Source: Amyloporia xantha
Taxonomy: Eukaryota > Basidiomycota > Agaricomycetes > Polyporales > Adustoporiaceae
DNA: 64,000 nt
Direction of reading: 5' to 3'
Assembly (NCBI GenBank): GCA_036971615.1
Contig: JAYKKR010000034.1
Span: 1-64,000 of the forward strand
The notes under the pieces: model-generated
What the model was told of the DNA's origin: nothing
Seen by the model: the letters and a program-made list of their open reading frames with translations, nothing else
Databases searched by the model: none
Part shown: positions 31,706 through 44,188 of the stretch, piece after piece
How the letters are laid out: every line of letters starts with the position of its first letter
How positions within the stretch are numbered: the first letter of the stretch is position 1
Translations under genes and position numbers: made by a program

Positions 31706-33063
31706 AAGATTTCAGTAAGAATGCCAGGCTATGAAGCCTTGAGGCAGTAGCGGCTCTGGTGCCACTCAGAATTAGCGCCTACTGTCTCCAAGTCACATGC
31801 TAGACACGTCGCGACGCGTCTGTCGCCAACTCATGCCGGTGCCAGCTATACGGTTTTCTTCACACAAACATCAGCAAGTATAATGAAACTTCTGCCACAA
31901 TTACAGCCCAAGACGAAGCAATGCGCTGACAAGGGGAGCCCAAGCAGCATATACGTGCAGCCGAAAGCGATGTCCAACGGTAAACTAAAACCAGTCGCGA
32001 TCAGTGGATCGTTCAACATGGCTACGGTGGGCTGGCCCGATTTGGTTGAAAATATTGGCCTCATCGAAGGCCTCCCCAGGAGACAATGCACCGCCTTCTT
32101 GCTCTTGGAGAGGCCTTCGACGAGACCTCATTGGACTCTTTGCAACATAGCACGGTGGGCGTTCATCATTGATGATTATGGAAATCGTTTCGGGCGCCCG
32201 CTAATGATGTATGTACTGTAATTATTTTACGTGCCCGCAGGTTGACCGGTATTCGGTGGCGAGATAGCGGCCTCTGGACTGACAACTTGAATGCTTTTCA
32301 CGGGCGCCGCCCAGCATGAGAATGCGCCTACGTAGGTGCAGAACAATAATAGAATATAAAGATGGTGCCTCGCGGCAGGCAACTTATCATCGATCATCTT
32401 TTCATATTAGACGCGTTGAAGCAAGGCTGCATCTGGCTGCATACCGTGTTTCTCATATGGAGGCGAAGCACCGCAGCGCTCGAGTCTAAATCTGTTTGGG
32501 CGGGCCCTATCGAAACTCCGGCTAGACCGAACATCATTGTTGTTCGTCCGCCGGAAAGCTGTGATGTGTATTCTCGCTATCCAGCGTCCTGACGGTGCTA
32601 ACCATTCAGAGTGGTCGTTGCCTCTTTCATGTCGGCAGCTAATACAGTCCGCTGCACCGTGCCGCTGGTAAGTGCTTTCCAGCGCATCCGCTCACTGATC
32701 AGTCGTAAAACCAAGTCCTTGCTGTAGCGACATTTGTCAGACAATACTCTAGGCGACCTATCGTGTCTTCGCGAAGTAGGCATACCATGCCAAGGAAAAT
32801 GAGGATTCAGAGATGGCCCCGTCTATGCGACATAGAGCAATGCCAATGAATCCTACCGGGGCACAGCCGCGAAGGAACGCCCGATCTGCGACCATTGCAG
32901 TATCACTGAGGATTCGCGAAGCGCCATTTTGATGGCGCCGGCAGTCCGAGTTTCATATTGATAACAGGAGCCTACTGCAATGCTGACGTATCTGAATGAC
33001 TAGGTCTCAATATAAATAGTGTAGGCCTTCTCTTTGCCATTGTGTTTTCGCAGCGCCATCAAA
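31706..33063. other. Intergenic, no supported gene
   Basis: Overlapping ORFs on both strands near 31.85-32.22 kb (112 and 81 codons) have no recognisable domain, and nothing else stands out. The stretch separates P450 copy A from the DUF6533 gene. Confidence 0.35.
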
Positions 33064-34746
33064 ATGTCAATAGCTCGATGTTCGCCGCTCCTGACAGCCG
33101 TTGTCTTTGAGGCTGGGTACGTCTGCCGGTATCGTGACTGATGCTTTGATTTGACTAGTGTCTATCAGCTATACGGCAACATTCTGTCTTGTCGCTGGTT
33201 CTGGTGAGCTGTATTATTAAAGGGACAAACAAGGAGAGAGCTAATATACGACACTACTAGCCCTAGTACTTTATGACTATATTATCACGCTCAGCCAGGA
33301 AATACAGCTGTACTGGAAATTAAGTTTCACAGGAGCTGCATGCCTTTTTTTCTTCAACAGATATATGTTGCTCTTGACTGCCGGTCTGCTCCTGTCCTGG
33401 ATGAGCGGCTTCACAGGGTGGTATGTCTTGAGATAGTATATCAGAGGTGCAGCTCACTGAAGTTGAACTACATGTAGATCTCAATATTTTATTGAATATT
33501 ACTCGAAATTGATGACAATGCTAGTGATGAAGAGACGAATATTTTCTGGGAAATTCTATTGGTCATCTCGTTGAGTACCACAGCAGGTGACAATCGTCGT
33601 GATCCTTGGTTAATGGTCCGTTGAATATAATCTCTACCACAGTATTCACCGCTTTGAGAGCATACGCCATCAGCCATCATAACACGTATGCGGCAGCTGC
33701 GTCGTTGATTTTTGGGTCAGTGATAGTTGGGACGAACATGGTCTGTCTATTTCTGAGTCATGACTTCTGTCGAGGACTAAAGATGTTCTAGTACACAGGA
33801 ATCTTAAACATAAAATCCTACAGTAATTCCCGATGTGTGCTGGACCCGTATCTTTCAGAGAGTGTTCATGTAATGTGAGCATTCTCGCACCATAGGATTG
33901 ATGTGTCAATGATAGTTTATTTTCTACTATGTAGCTGTTGTGATCTTTTCTTCGGCTCTCGTTTCGAGCCAGCTAATTCTTCTTCCAGTGGAGATTGCCA
34001 CCCGACTATCCGCTATCATCTGTGATATTATCGTTATTGCACTCACATGGTATTACAACTACAATTCATACAAAGAGGCATTACGAGCGAACGTACACGT
34101 TTCACTCGCTGCATCCGTATTGAAGGATGGGACTATGTACTTCATGTGAGTCTACGACCTCTTTTTTCGAGGTCTCTGTTTATAACGAAGGCCTCTAGAG
34201 TATTGACCTTGATCAATGTGCTCTCAATGGTTGTGGACTTGGACAACAAGGTATCGACATCATTGTTCCGTACTACGTTGCCATATACTCATGGACAAAT
34301 CATAATATGCTAGTATATGTTCAATTGGATTGCCTTTTTCAATGTACAGTACGTACACTCTACTTACCTTGTTCATAAAACGAACACATCGCAGAATCCC
34401 TCCCCTTCTCATTTCCCGGTTCCTCCTCAATCTGCGACAAATCGCATACGCGCCTGATCAAGAACTGGGAACACTAAACCCCTCGTTTGTGCGGACCAGA
34501 TCTACAAGACAGTTCTCAAGCCTACGTATTGCATCTCGGATTACTGGAAACCTGGACGCAGAGCTCGATCACGGTCCGCTGTTTGAATTGGGAGATCCGG
34601 AGTGCGACTCGGATGACAGTCCAGCAGAGGTGGAGGATAATGAGGTGGTGATGATAGCGACATCGGAAGGATTCGAGGAGGGTCCTATCTATAGGAAAGT
34701 ATCTACTTATGATACCGACTGTGATGTCATCGACGGACACCGTTAA
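33064..34746 (+). CDS. DUF6533-type multi-pass membrane protein
   Basis: Basidiomycete-expanded integral membrane family of unknown function. ATG at 33064 gives MSIARCSPLLTAVVF; splicing to YTATFCLVAGS and then ALVLYDYIITLSQEIQLYWKLSFTG gives the DUF6533 signature (L-YDY-LT...E...W, then FFFNRYM). Further helices: LLLTAGLLLSWMSGF, TVFTALRAYAIS, AAAASLIFGSVIVGTNMV, VIFSSALVSSQLILLP, TRLSAIICDIIVIALTWYY and FNWIAFFNV. A long hydrophilic C-terminal tail (ISRFLLNLRQIAYAPDQELG...DGHR) follows and is rich in acidic residues. The topology is typical of a seven-helix protein with a cytosolic tail; no ligand or G-protein link can be inferred. Short introns in the middle exons were not all resolved. 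Confidence 0.75.
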
Positions 34747-35109
34747 TGTTATGTTCGATATTTGGACTCCCGCCGCGTCCGAGTCATACATGCGCTACCG
34801 TAGATAATTGCTATTATACGTGTGTCCGGGAACACATTCGTCAGGCATCCGGCCACGCCGCGGCGGTCGCTCTTGCGAATGGAGTGCACTGGGTTTAGAA
34901 CATGCATGCATGCAGTTCTGTAGAAGAGGGTGATACGTTAGGAAATCAGTCACAATAAATAGTAGTCTTTTGGGTCGGCAGTCTGGTGGGCTGTTCTTCT
35001 GACCCGTACTTTCACCGCGTTCAACCACCTCCGCACTATTGTCACTTCCTCTCGGCTTCGAATATATTTGTTACGCACCTTTGTTGCCTCGATTCTGATC
35101 CTCGTTTGA
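34747..35109. other. Intergenic, no gene seen
   Basis: Short frames only; presumed 3' regions of the flanking convergent genes. Confidence 0.4.
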
Positions 35110-35488
35110 TCAGAAAGGAGTGACAAGAGCAAGCTTGGGACTACTGTGCGGGTCGGCATCCTGAGGCTCAGCCATCTTAGCCATCAGCATCTCCCACTGT
35201 ACAAACAGTAAGTTCTAAATTGTACACTTGTGCTCAAAACATGAATCACTGTACCTCTGGCCCTGCGTCGCAATGAGAAGCTGTAATAACGCGAATAATT
35301 GCATGGCTTGGAAAGCGCATGTGCTCATACCCAACTAAATGTAGCAACGGATGCTATACACTCACGAAGGACATCAAGACGCACTCAAAAGCTGTCAGTT
35401 TCCTAGCAGCTTGCCACGGAGTTATGCCGACATAGCTCTTAAGAATGTTACTGAGCTCTTGCCTATCACATAGCTGCGCAACAGTCAT
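35110..35488 (-). CDS. Possible small three-exon gene, unknown
   Basis: ATG at 35488 opens MTVAQLCDRQELSNILKSY...FECVLMSF with a perfect GTGAGT donor. A second exon (HMRFPSHAIIRVI...GPE) ends at GTACAG, and a third starts WEMLMAKMAEPQDA and stops at 35110. All three join in phase 0, giving about 93 aa. The consensus donors and consistent phase are the only support; no family was recognised, and the exons could be the 3' part of a longer gene. Confidence 0.3.
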
Positions 35489-36093
35489 ATAGTTGTGATT
35501 GAGAATGAATCATTACAAGATACATAACGACTTTTACTGCCCGACGGCTACCCCAGCACAGTGACAAGCTGGGATCACAAACGCTCCCCGAACTCGGAGC
35601 GTCGCAAGCGGCATAGCGACAAGGCGGGGATGTGTCCTCCACGTCGACGGGCATAGCATATTGACGACCATGATGAGCCCTCGCATAGAAGTTTTGGCAT
35701 AACATCCCTATTGTTGCAAGCCTAGCAGCCGGTTAGACAGCTTACTCTGTGGGGTGAGAAGTGATCATTAGACGGTAAGAACTGAAGTTATGCGACAGAC
35801 GACACGCACTGGAACGAGCCCGCATTTTTCTGCGTTTGCGACGGAGTCTGCGAGACCTCTTTTTCTTCCACTTCTCTCTCATACTGCACAACAGTATCGC
35901 CCCTTAGCGACACGAAAAGGCAGACAGAAAACTATAGACTCACTTGATATGATAGGGGAAGTACTGCCGTCCATCATTCACGAACGCGGGGATATGAGGC
36001 GGCTGGTACTGTACAGTTCTGATGACATAAGCTCCCACACTCACACAGTACTTATGACGGCCAATTTCTCTGACACGGTCTGCACTCCCAACC
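35489..36093. other. Intergenic upstream of the Rrn9-like gene
   Basis: Weak overlapping ORFs only. Presumed promoter region for the plus-strand gene starting at 36094. Confidence 0.35.
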
Positions 36094-37186
36094 ATGGTCA
36101 AAAGGCCTAAAGTCCCTGCCGCCTTGCACTCTGAGCTCTCGGAATATGCTGCCTTGATACGTGCTCTTCGGACGACTGACACGCTTGACCTGGCGACGCA
36201 ATTGGCGCGTGCCAGCGCGACTCCGGCGCCTGAACCTGAGGGATTGTCAGCGGACGAGGACGAGGGCGAGTCTGAACGACACCCTTCAGAGACTGTCTCT
36301 GAATCTCCGGGCGAAGCTGAACGTCAGGAGGTGGCCTCTTCGAAGCGCAAGCGGAAGAGGACTGCCAGGGCATCGGGGCCTTCGATGCGCAAGGTTAGGG
36401 TACGGGACACTTGGACACGGTGGCCTCTCTTGGCTGGCGACGTGCATCTGCCCGAGTGGGGTCTCCAAGACGAGGTGAAGCTGCTTGCGTCGGGGTTACT
36501 GCGTCTTGGCTCTCGTACACATGCTGTTGCGTCGCCCTCTGACGCCTCTGAAGCCTCTCGTGCAAATGAACCCCTCCGGGATTCATTTGTGGATGGCGAA
36601 GATGATGAGCATGCTGTCTTACGTCCGGCTACTCTTAGTGCCCTGACTGATTCCTCGGCGGTGCATCTCTCCCGAATACTGGCTTTGCTTGCTGCCCATG
36701 TGCCTCCAGCAGAAAAGAGTATGCAGAATCGTGTGCGTCCTGTCGGTTGGCAGACCGTCCTGGACGTCGTCGGTTCAAGTGCATTAGTTGATGCCAAGTT
36801 CGTCCACACATACTTATGGGTAGGTTCTCGTGAACAACTCCTCGCTTTAGTGTCGTGCAGAACGTTCATCGTCGCATGGAATCCGTCTATGGGCCGTCCA
36901 AGACTCATGGTGTGTGTCTCGTGTCCTCATCTTCTTGTTCTCCTGTTCTCATCTACTGTTTATAGTCGTTGATCGTGTGCAGTCCGCTTCAGCTGCGGAG
37001 CTTCGATTGGCGGGTGTGTGTTCAGCTTATGATCTTAGCTTTCTGAGACTGTCTGGGTATGATCCCGTGGCTTCTCTGCCGAAACGTATGTCCGCGTTTC
37101 CGTTGTCTCTACTGAAGGTTGATTCTTACCAATGCCTCATAGGTAAGAGAGGTCCATACAAGAAGAAGGGTTCGTCCACAACTTGA
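36094..37186 (+). CDS. Rrn9-domain protein, candidate RNA polymerase I factor
   Basis: Probable component of the Pol I upstream activating factor; this rests on a short motif. Exons 36094-36819, 36861-36909 and 36966-37186 join in frame. The N-terminal helix ELSEYAALIRALRTTDTLDLATQLA is followed by an acidic linker, a basic cluster (SSKRKRKRTAR) and VRDTWTRWPLLAGDVHLPEWGLQDEV (residues about 102-127), which matches the Trp-Arg-Trp-Pro-Leu...Pro-Glu-Trp-x-Leu pattern remembered for fungal Rrn9 domains. Further on are VHLSRILALLAAHVP and GWQTVLDVVG. The tail ends GKRGPYKKKGSSTT; a further 3' exon cannot be excluded because GTAAGAG lies at the end of the last exon. Nuclear or nucleolar location is inferred. 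Confidence 0.55.
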
Positions 37187-37757
37187 GCTGAATAGTGTCA
37201 ATTGGCCAGCTGTTTATAATAAGGCATGTTTCTTCGGTAATAACGATGGACCACATCTGATAAAGTATACGCAGTTTCTGCCAGGATCCTTCTGTGGATG
37301 GAGGAGGGAATGTCGCCTTGGGCTCTCAGTCTTATTGCAAGATTGACTTCGTCTTATCGACCCGTGAGTAGATTTCCTTTATGAGGCCCCGACTGTCGAG
37401 TCCGGCCGTTATGATGTTTGAGGCATTTGGCTTTAGTGAGGGTATTCCTTGCGTTGCAGAAAACTATCTCAGCTACCTTCGGGCCGTCTGCTTTGGCAGG
37501 CGTTCCCGCTTTTTCTGAACTCTTCTCTTTGAGTATTGTCCTTATTTGATATAATGCTAATCCATGTCGTTCCAGGTCACGATGGTCATCCCGCTGTCCT
37601 TTAGCCTACACAAAGGTCTCCTTAGCTCTGCAAGCAGCGGTGCAGTTAGGCATAGTTTGAACAGCTGGGACGGCGTTAAGATCGATATGCTGTATTGATA
37701 CAAGATTAGCTAGCGGAATATAATGAGTGTTACAGGTCTATGTACTTCTGGTGGTGT
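37187..37757. other. Intergenic between convergent genes
   Basis: No supported coding sequence; several T-rich stretches with many stops. Likely 3' regions of the Rrn9-like and hydrolase-fold genes. Confidence 0.4.
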
Positions 37758-38691
37758 TCATGTCGTCATCCCACTTGTCACTTCGTATAACCCGTCCATT
37801 TGCCGTCTGCCTAACCGCTCGCTCCAGAATCTCATAATCGGCTCCCATTCATCTTTAGAACGGGGCATGCCATCACCGCCTCCCATCTTCACCTCGGTGA
37901 AGCTGCTGTAGCCCTTTTTGAACGATGCAACTGTGTTTGATGGCAGAGCATTATCTACCGATGCTGGACGGTAGAACAGTAGGAGGGGTGTCGGACAGAG
38001 TTTTGATAGTGTCGGATACGAGAGCAACGGCCCGCCGATGGTAACAATAGACCCGAGCGGGCGCGAGGCGTGTTGTGGGTTGGACCGCTGGCTCTCAAGC
38101 TCAGTCTTCCACCACGTAAGCCCGAACTCGGCGGCGACGCTCCCGCCTTGTGCGAAGCCGAAGAGATGTATACGATGCGGGGGCCACGCACAGTCGTTGA
38201 TGAGATGCGTGGCGACGGTGCGGAGCAGAACAAGTGCGGGCGTGGGGTTGGGATGGGCGAGCAGTTCGCCCAGGGGATCAAAGGAGGTGTACCACTGGAA
38301 GGCTTGTTCGTAGAGAAAAGGGATTCTGGCATGGGCGCCGCCGTTAGCAAGGGATGTCTGGCAGGATCAAAAGGCATGTCTACCCACTGTTCCGGTGCCC
38401 GAAGAGCGAGGGTCGCGGTCTGGGGGAGCTTCAGCTGCCTGCCGAGCTTCCCAAAGGGAATCTGGGTGTCGCCTGCGCTGGGCCGTGCGATCAGCAAAGC
38501 GAAGGCCTTAATCGAGGAGCGTGATTGCATAAGTACTCACCGAGGCCATGTAAAAGAATCAAGAGATTCTCGTCCGTCCCGTCATCGCTCGGACTGTAGG
38601 TGAACGGAGCGGGTATGGACGACGACTTTGGCGGAGGTTTTGCCCTAGGATTGCTGTCGTCGGTCGGGTCGCGCAGATGGATGTCGGACAT
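37758..38691 (-). CDS. Alpha/beta-hydrolase-fold protein lacking the nucleophile Ser
   Basis: Related to the phospholipase/carboxylesterase branch of alpha/beta hydrolases. ATG at 38691 (MSDIHLRDPTDD); exon 1 ends at LLILLHGLG, the oxyanion-side motif. After an intron of about 65 nt comes DTQIPFGKLGRQLKLPQTATLALRAPE. After a second intron (acceptor CATGCCAG) comes NPFLYEQAFQWYTSFDPLGELL...TVATHLINDCAWPPHRIHLFGFAQGG, then SVAAEFGLTWW, LGSIVTIGGPLLSYP and a C-terminal WEPIMRFWSERLGRR. The nucleophile elbow that is normally G-x-Ser-x-G reads G-F-Ala-Q-G. No clear catalytic His-Gly was seen after the GGGDGMPRS segment. The fold is probably kept, but the standard hydrolase reaction is unlikely; it could be a binding or scaffold protein. 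Confidence 0.8.
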
Positions 38692-39442
38692 GGTCAACGC
38701 GCGCGCTGAGTAGAGGTTTTGCTGACTGTCACTTCGGAACGAACTATATGCTAAGTGCAAGCTTCACGGTCGCTTGGGTATCTGTGAAAAGGATTACAAC
38801 ATGCATCTACGTCTTGTTAGAATTTCGGGATTGGCTGGTGTCTATTTTGATCAGAATCGCTTAGAACTCTACAGTCTCCAATGCCCGTTCAATTTCTGCA
38901 AGCTAATAGAATTGGTGGAGGCGAAGGGTTTGTCAACACCATTTGCGACTTTTTACTTCCTTCGTCGTTTTGCCCATATATATAAATCTGGAAACAAAAT
39001 CTCAGATAATTTTGGTATATTGTGTATTCCTCCGTACACATATAACGATGATACAAACTGGATCCTCTAGTAGAAAGTCGAACGTGACGATACCCCACTG
39101 ATAAGTCCGAAGAGAATGATGAAATGAATGATACAGATGCTGGGGTGGGGATCAACAAAGCTATTAGAGAACTGAAAGACGGCTCGGAATATCCACACGA
39201 GCTATATGCGTCGGCGACTATATCGCGGGTAGGGTATATGTAGGAAGGCGAGGAAGTCAAGAATACATCAAAGAGCGTCCGCCATAGTTGAATGCAATTA
39301 AGGCCGGGATTATACTGGAACGAAGTTATGCACGTGAAAGGAACGTGAACGCGAACGAAGGTTGCGCAGATGTACGTGGAATCGTGAAATTTCGATGCTC
39401 ATATATGCACAGGTATGTGTCCGTTGGTTGAGGTCCGTGTGT
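38692..39442. other. Intergenic, no supported gene
   Basis: Only short frames. Contains presumed promoter of the hydrolase-fold gene and the 3' region of the next minus-strand gene. Confidence 0.4.
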
Positions 39443-42400
39443 CTAGTTGTGCCCGAAGGCCCGCAGTTTTCGGAGGATAACATCCATGTCGGATTCCTTT
39501 TCGGTAGCACGGTCTAACACCTGCGCGATGGATGGCGAGGCCCCGAGCTTCAAGTTACTGCCGTACGCGGACGACGCGGGTGATGCAGATAACGAAGACG
39601 ATGTCGACGAGGCGGAGAGACGGTTAACGGCTCGTGATGTGCGTTTTTCGCCTCCCTCCCTCTTTGTTGGTTCTTGCGCTTTATCCAATGTTCTCCGTGC
39701 ATCAGAGCTGTGGCGAACGCGACAGGGACTCTCGGGGATGACTGAAAGTCCAGAAGCTACTGTGCTCGCCGTGGTCAGAGGGGGCAAGGTCGACATCGCC
39801 GATCCTGAGGAAGACGAGGCGGGCGTCATGTGCCCTGCATCTGTGGCCGGTAGAGATGGAATAGACGGCATATCGATATCTAGACCGAGGCCCGCAGTAC
39901 AAGCAGTCGGTATCACGGGAGAGCTGGTGCGCCTCGCCATCTTTTGCTTCTTTGTCGCCAAAGGCAGCTGAGCCAAATTGTATGGCAGAGTATTCGACCT
40001 TCTCATGCGACCATTTCCCGGACTAGCACGAGTGACTGGACTCGCGATTGCATCAGAGGTAGCCGGACTGGGCTCGGAGGGAGTGATAAAATCCGACACT
40101 GATTTTTGCATCTCATATAGGCCTTCTTCTATACTATCCACGGCGGAGTCCATCGACATGCCCCGGTGCGTGTCTGCAGGGCTACCGGCCATACTTCCCT
40201 GGCGTGGACTCGCCTGGGATGATTTTGAGTCTGAACGCAGACGTGCCACCGCAGCTGGACGCGGCGATTCGCCGTTACCATTACCGTTCGCCCCCGCTCC
40301 ACGCTGCCCAGCGTTCATGACGAGCCATCGCAAGCCCGTGATCTCCCTCTCACGCTTGCGGGCCTCTCGCTCAAGCACCTCGATGCGTCGCATGAGCTCG
40401 TTTTTCTCGACGGTGTGTCTCTCGGAGAGGGTCACGAGATATGAAGAGAGCCGCTGGTATTTCGCACTCTGCGAGTTCAGTGCCTCGCGCAGCTGTTCGA
40501 TGGTCGCAACGTCGCGGGGTTCACCAGCCTCCACATGTTCCTTTACAGGCGTCCTCCTGCCGGGACTATCTCTCCCCTGTAGGAACCTATCCCCAAATGA
40601 GGCTACAGACTGCTCCACGGGAGAACTGCCGCCTTCATTGTCGCCTGTGCTGGTGCTCACATGGCTGGAGGATGTATTTGCGCGAGAGCGGAATACAAGC
40701 TGGTGAATATCTCCAACCGACATGCGAGACGCGAGTGATGGAATAGTAGGCATCCCAGCCATCGACTGACTGTCTTCGTCCGTGCCGCTCCTCGCAGGGG
40801 CTGAAAGCGGTGGGTTTGGGCAATGGCTCCGTGGGCGGATACGCTCTTGGAGACCGCCTCAAATTCGTCAACAGTGGCGGAGGCACTTTCTTCGAATTCG
40901 ACTGGAAGGGACGGCGAGGCAGGTATCCTGCTGCGAGACGGCGAGGCAAGGGTAGCGTGTGCGTCAGAGGGCCCGGCACGACCGTTCGACTCGGGCGCAC
41001 TTCTCGCGACATCGAAAGAGACGCCCTTTCCCTGCTTCGATCTTGGCAAGCCCAACGGGATGGCGCTCGCGTGTTTCTGCAGGCGATTTTTCCCATTGCG
41101 CGCGAACGAGGTGAGCGTCTCACGCGTGCTGGAGGAGCTGCTGATGCTCGTCCGGATGGAGACCATCTCGTCCGCGCTGAGCTCTGCGCGCTCTTTCCCC
41201 AGACGCGTACCCTCGCTGGTGCTCGGAGGGGGTATCGGAAAGCGCAGTGGAGACTGCGGAGTAGTAGGACTCGCCGGGCCTGACCTCGATGACTCTGGGG
41301 AGTCTTTTACGTCGCGCGCGGCCGACCTCGAGTGCCCCTGGATGGGCATGGAGCGCTGGACAGGAGGCGGCGGCGCCACACGTGGGGTGGTGTAGGTCGC
41401 CGCATCCTCTTCGACAGTCGGCGGAGGCGCTGAGACCGTGATGATCGGACGCTCCCCGCTGGGTCGAGACTGCCTCTGGCCCTGTCCTGCCCCGGGTCCC
41501 TGGCTATCGTGGCTGCGTCTACCAAACTCGAAGGACGTGGATTTCTGCGGCCGGAGGTGGCGAAAGGTAGGAATGGCCGAAAGGTTTTTTGACGGCTGTG
41601 GGTCCGGAGCGTGAGAGTGGGGGGCATGGCTGAGGCGTGGCAGGTCCTTGGGCGGCGTGAGCTGGGAGAGAGGACTGAGGGAGGGAGGTGAGACGTCCAG
41701 CGGGGGCAGTGACGAGGGGAGGGACGTCTGCGCTGTGGGCGATGATGGCGACGAGGGCGTGGAAGCGGACCGCCCGGCGGCTTGAGTGCTGCGGCAATAG
41801 CGTTAGCGATAGAAATAAATCGATGATACGGGGATGAACTGAGACAGATATGATCGCGAGGAGGTAGCCGTTAATATGCGTGGCGGACATGAGGACTCCA
41901 CGAGGTATATGGCTGGTGACACGACTCCTGTGCCAACACGTCCTGGCCATTGGCCTCGCTGTCCATGACCACGATGAGCTATTTGCGTTAGGCTGTCTGA
42001 TTGTTCGGCCCACTGCATGAACTTCGAAGTTCCGCAATGGCACCATTGGCGGAAATTGCAAAGAACACGCACAAGAGCACAGAACAACTAGACTACACCA
42101 AGCAGGTGGTACTGCCAGCGGTGCCGATAATTCCATTAAAGTGTCGCGAATATCGCTTTGCAGTCTACTTGTAGACCGCGTAATTCAGCTGCGAAAGCTA
42201 CCAGCGGGGTGTTATTCTTTTCGAAGCTCAGACTATCCGTCTGCAAATACTGAGCCGCTGGGGCCCGACTGGACCATCGCAAGCGTGTACCGTTTGTGTT
42301 TGGTCGATAGGCATGCGCATGATCCAGTGGCATGTCCACCAGACTGAGACTCTGCTGCCAGGACAGTCCGTAGCCCTCCTCCTGTCAAGAAGACTTGGCG

Positions 42401-42744
42401 AACGGCACCGCACACTCTTCGAGAGAAATGAAGATCGCTTACCTAGTGGATAGCCTGCCCATGTCGAGCTTGGGTAAAGGTGGTGGTGGCCCTTCCTCCG
42501 CTTGTGCTCTTGTTTCCGCAGACTTCGCGGACGACGGAGACACCGAGCTCGATTTTCGCCTGCGCCCGAAGAAGGATAATTTGTGTTTAGGCTTGGTGGG
42601 ACTCTCAGAATCTGAAATGGGAGGAACAGGCGGAATTAGGAGGGCGTCCGGTTGCTTCGTCTCTGAACGACTGCCGCGGAGGAGATCAGAAATATCAGAC
42701 GTTTTGGAGCGCAAGCGACCCGCAGAAGACCTTTGGCCAGACAT
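39443..42744 (-). CDS. Ser/Pro-rich coiled-coil protein, unknown
   Basis: Three exons on the minus strand: 42744-42443, about 41788-40890, and 40800-39443, roughly 850 aa. It starts MSGQRSSAGRLRSKTSDISDLLRG, then a basic segment (HKLSFFGRRRKSSS). The middle exon is low-complexity Ser/Pro with KSTSFEFGRRS and SADEMVSIRTSISSSSS. The last exon has PTIPSLASRMSVGDIHQLVF, a coiled coil (ATIEQLREALNSQSAKYQRL...LERHTVEKNELMRRIEVL type, about 40.2-40.5 kb) and ends with a conserved-looking DMDVILRKLRAFG. The first intron is about 650 bp, long for this genome. The donor of the second intron is uncertain. Pattern suggests a cytoskeletal, polarity or scaffold role, but that is a guess; many S/TP and RxxS sites imply phosphorylation. 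Confidence 0.65.
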
Positions 42745-44188
42745 CACGAGCCAACTTGGCTGTCTCTGGAGCGCGTGAAAGGCGTGAAAAGAAAGAATGT
42801 GGTGAGAACGAAGAACGGAGAGGGAGAACGAAAGAGGGGAAGCGGCGGAAGGGAGTGAGTGAAGGAGCAGATATAGTTTTAACGTTACATGACATGGGAC
42901 GGGTTCTCGGAGGCCAGCGGACGCCCCAACTGACAATTGTTTGGCGGCAGAAGCACAGAAAAACTTGCCCGAATGGCCGACAAATTCAATTCCGTCCGCA
43001 ACCCTGAACTGTTCTCGGCAATCTGGATCACCATTAGCCCCCTTTTTGCATCCGCGCTCAGGGACCAGAGTTCCTATAACTGTCCTCTGGCGGGTCGAGG
43101 ACAGCGAACTCAATCGACCCCGCATCGGCCACCACCAACACCTATAGCTACGTGCCGGCCGCCTTCTGCCCCATTACACTGGACACCCGTGTATGCTCAG
43201 GCTCTGCGATATCAAGCGGACCGTATCACACGGTCCGCAAGGTTACAGGTACGTGGATACGGTCGTATGAGCCACTACAGGCGCGTGCGCGTGGTTGGTT
43301 GACCCTGTTGGGGCAAATATGAACTTCTATCACGTGGGCGCGTCTCCGCTGCCTTTCAATTAAAATACACAAACTTGTCCCGCGACCCACGGATGCTGCC
43401 AAAGCCGTACCAGTACGTCTATCCTCATAGCTAGCTCATGAAAGGTTGTATATGGGCTGTTCCAAGCTGTCGTAGAGAGCACAGGTTCTTACTCGCTTCC
43501 AGCGCGGTCTGATCTGGCGTTCAGTAGCCTCGCGGTCCAGGTGCGTCCGCCACCGCATCAAACTGATTGTTGTGCAGATCTTGATCCGTAAAATTAATTT
43601 TGGTAGGATCAAGGCGGCAGTCGACGGTATGATGTATCACTTGTCAATCCAGTGCTGTTCGCTATAGGAGACTGTTCACTGTCGTGGTCGTCGTGGTCGT
43701 CGCCTTCGCTGCCGATGTCACTTCCGAGGGGAACTTGCGAGCCGGGAACTCCTTTCACGGCGGGACCGCACCGGCAAGTGGGCCGGTGCTGAGTTGCAAT
43801 CGGCGGAGGCAATTCCAGAGATGTTCCAATAGGATCACCGAGGAAAATTCGAAGCGCAGTAAATGCGGCAACCTCAAAGAGATCTAATCGGACACGGCAC
43901 CCCAGTCACCCCGATATGAGTCCAGACCACCAGCGGTAGAACCAACCGAGGCACAAATGGCACACCGCGGGTCTCAAATCACTTTGCAGTATCGCGCACA
44001 AGCCAATGGGCACGGCGCGGTCAAGTCGGGCAGGATTAGGAAAGGCCTCTCATGCAAACTTTTAGGGTAGTGCAATGAAGCCATTTAAACCCATATCATC
44101 AATTCCATAACAATAAAGATAGTCGACACAAGAGATAGAAGCCTAGGCCTTTAGACAAAGCGGCCCGTAGGCATACAAAGAGACCACG
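42745..44188. other. Intergenic, no supported gene
   Basis: Scattered short ORFs on both strands without recognisable domains. Likely holds the promoter of the coiled-coil gene at its left end and the 3' region of the kinase gene at its right end. Confidence 0.35.

Noticed and set aside
31846..32221. Opposed ORFs of 81 and 112 codons after P450 copy A
   Set aside because: They overlap on opposite strands with no domain, no splice support and no counterpart at the other arm.
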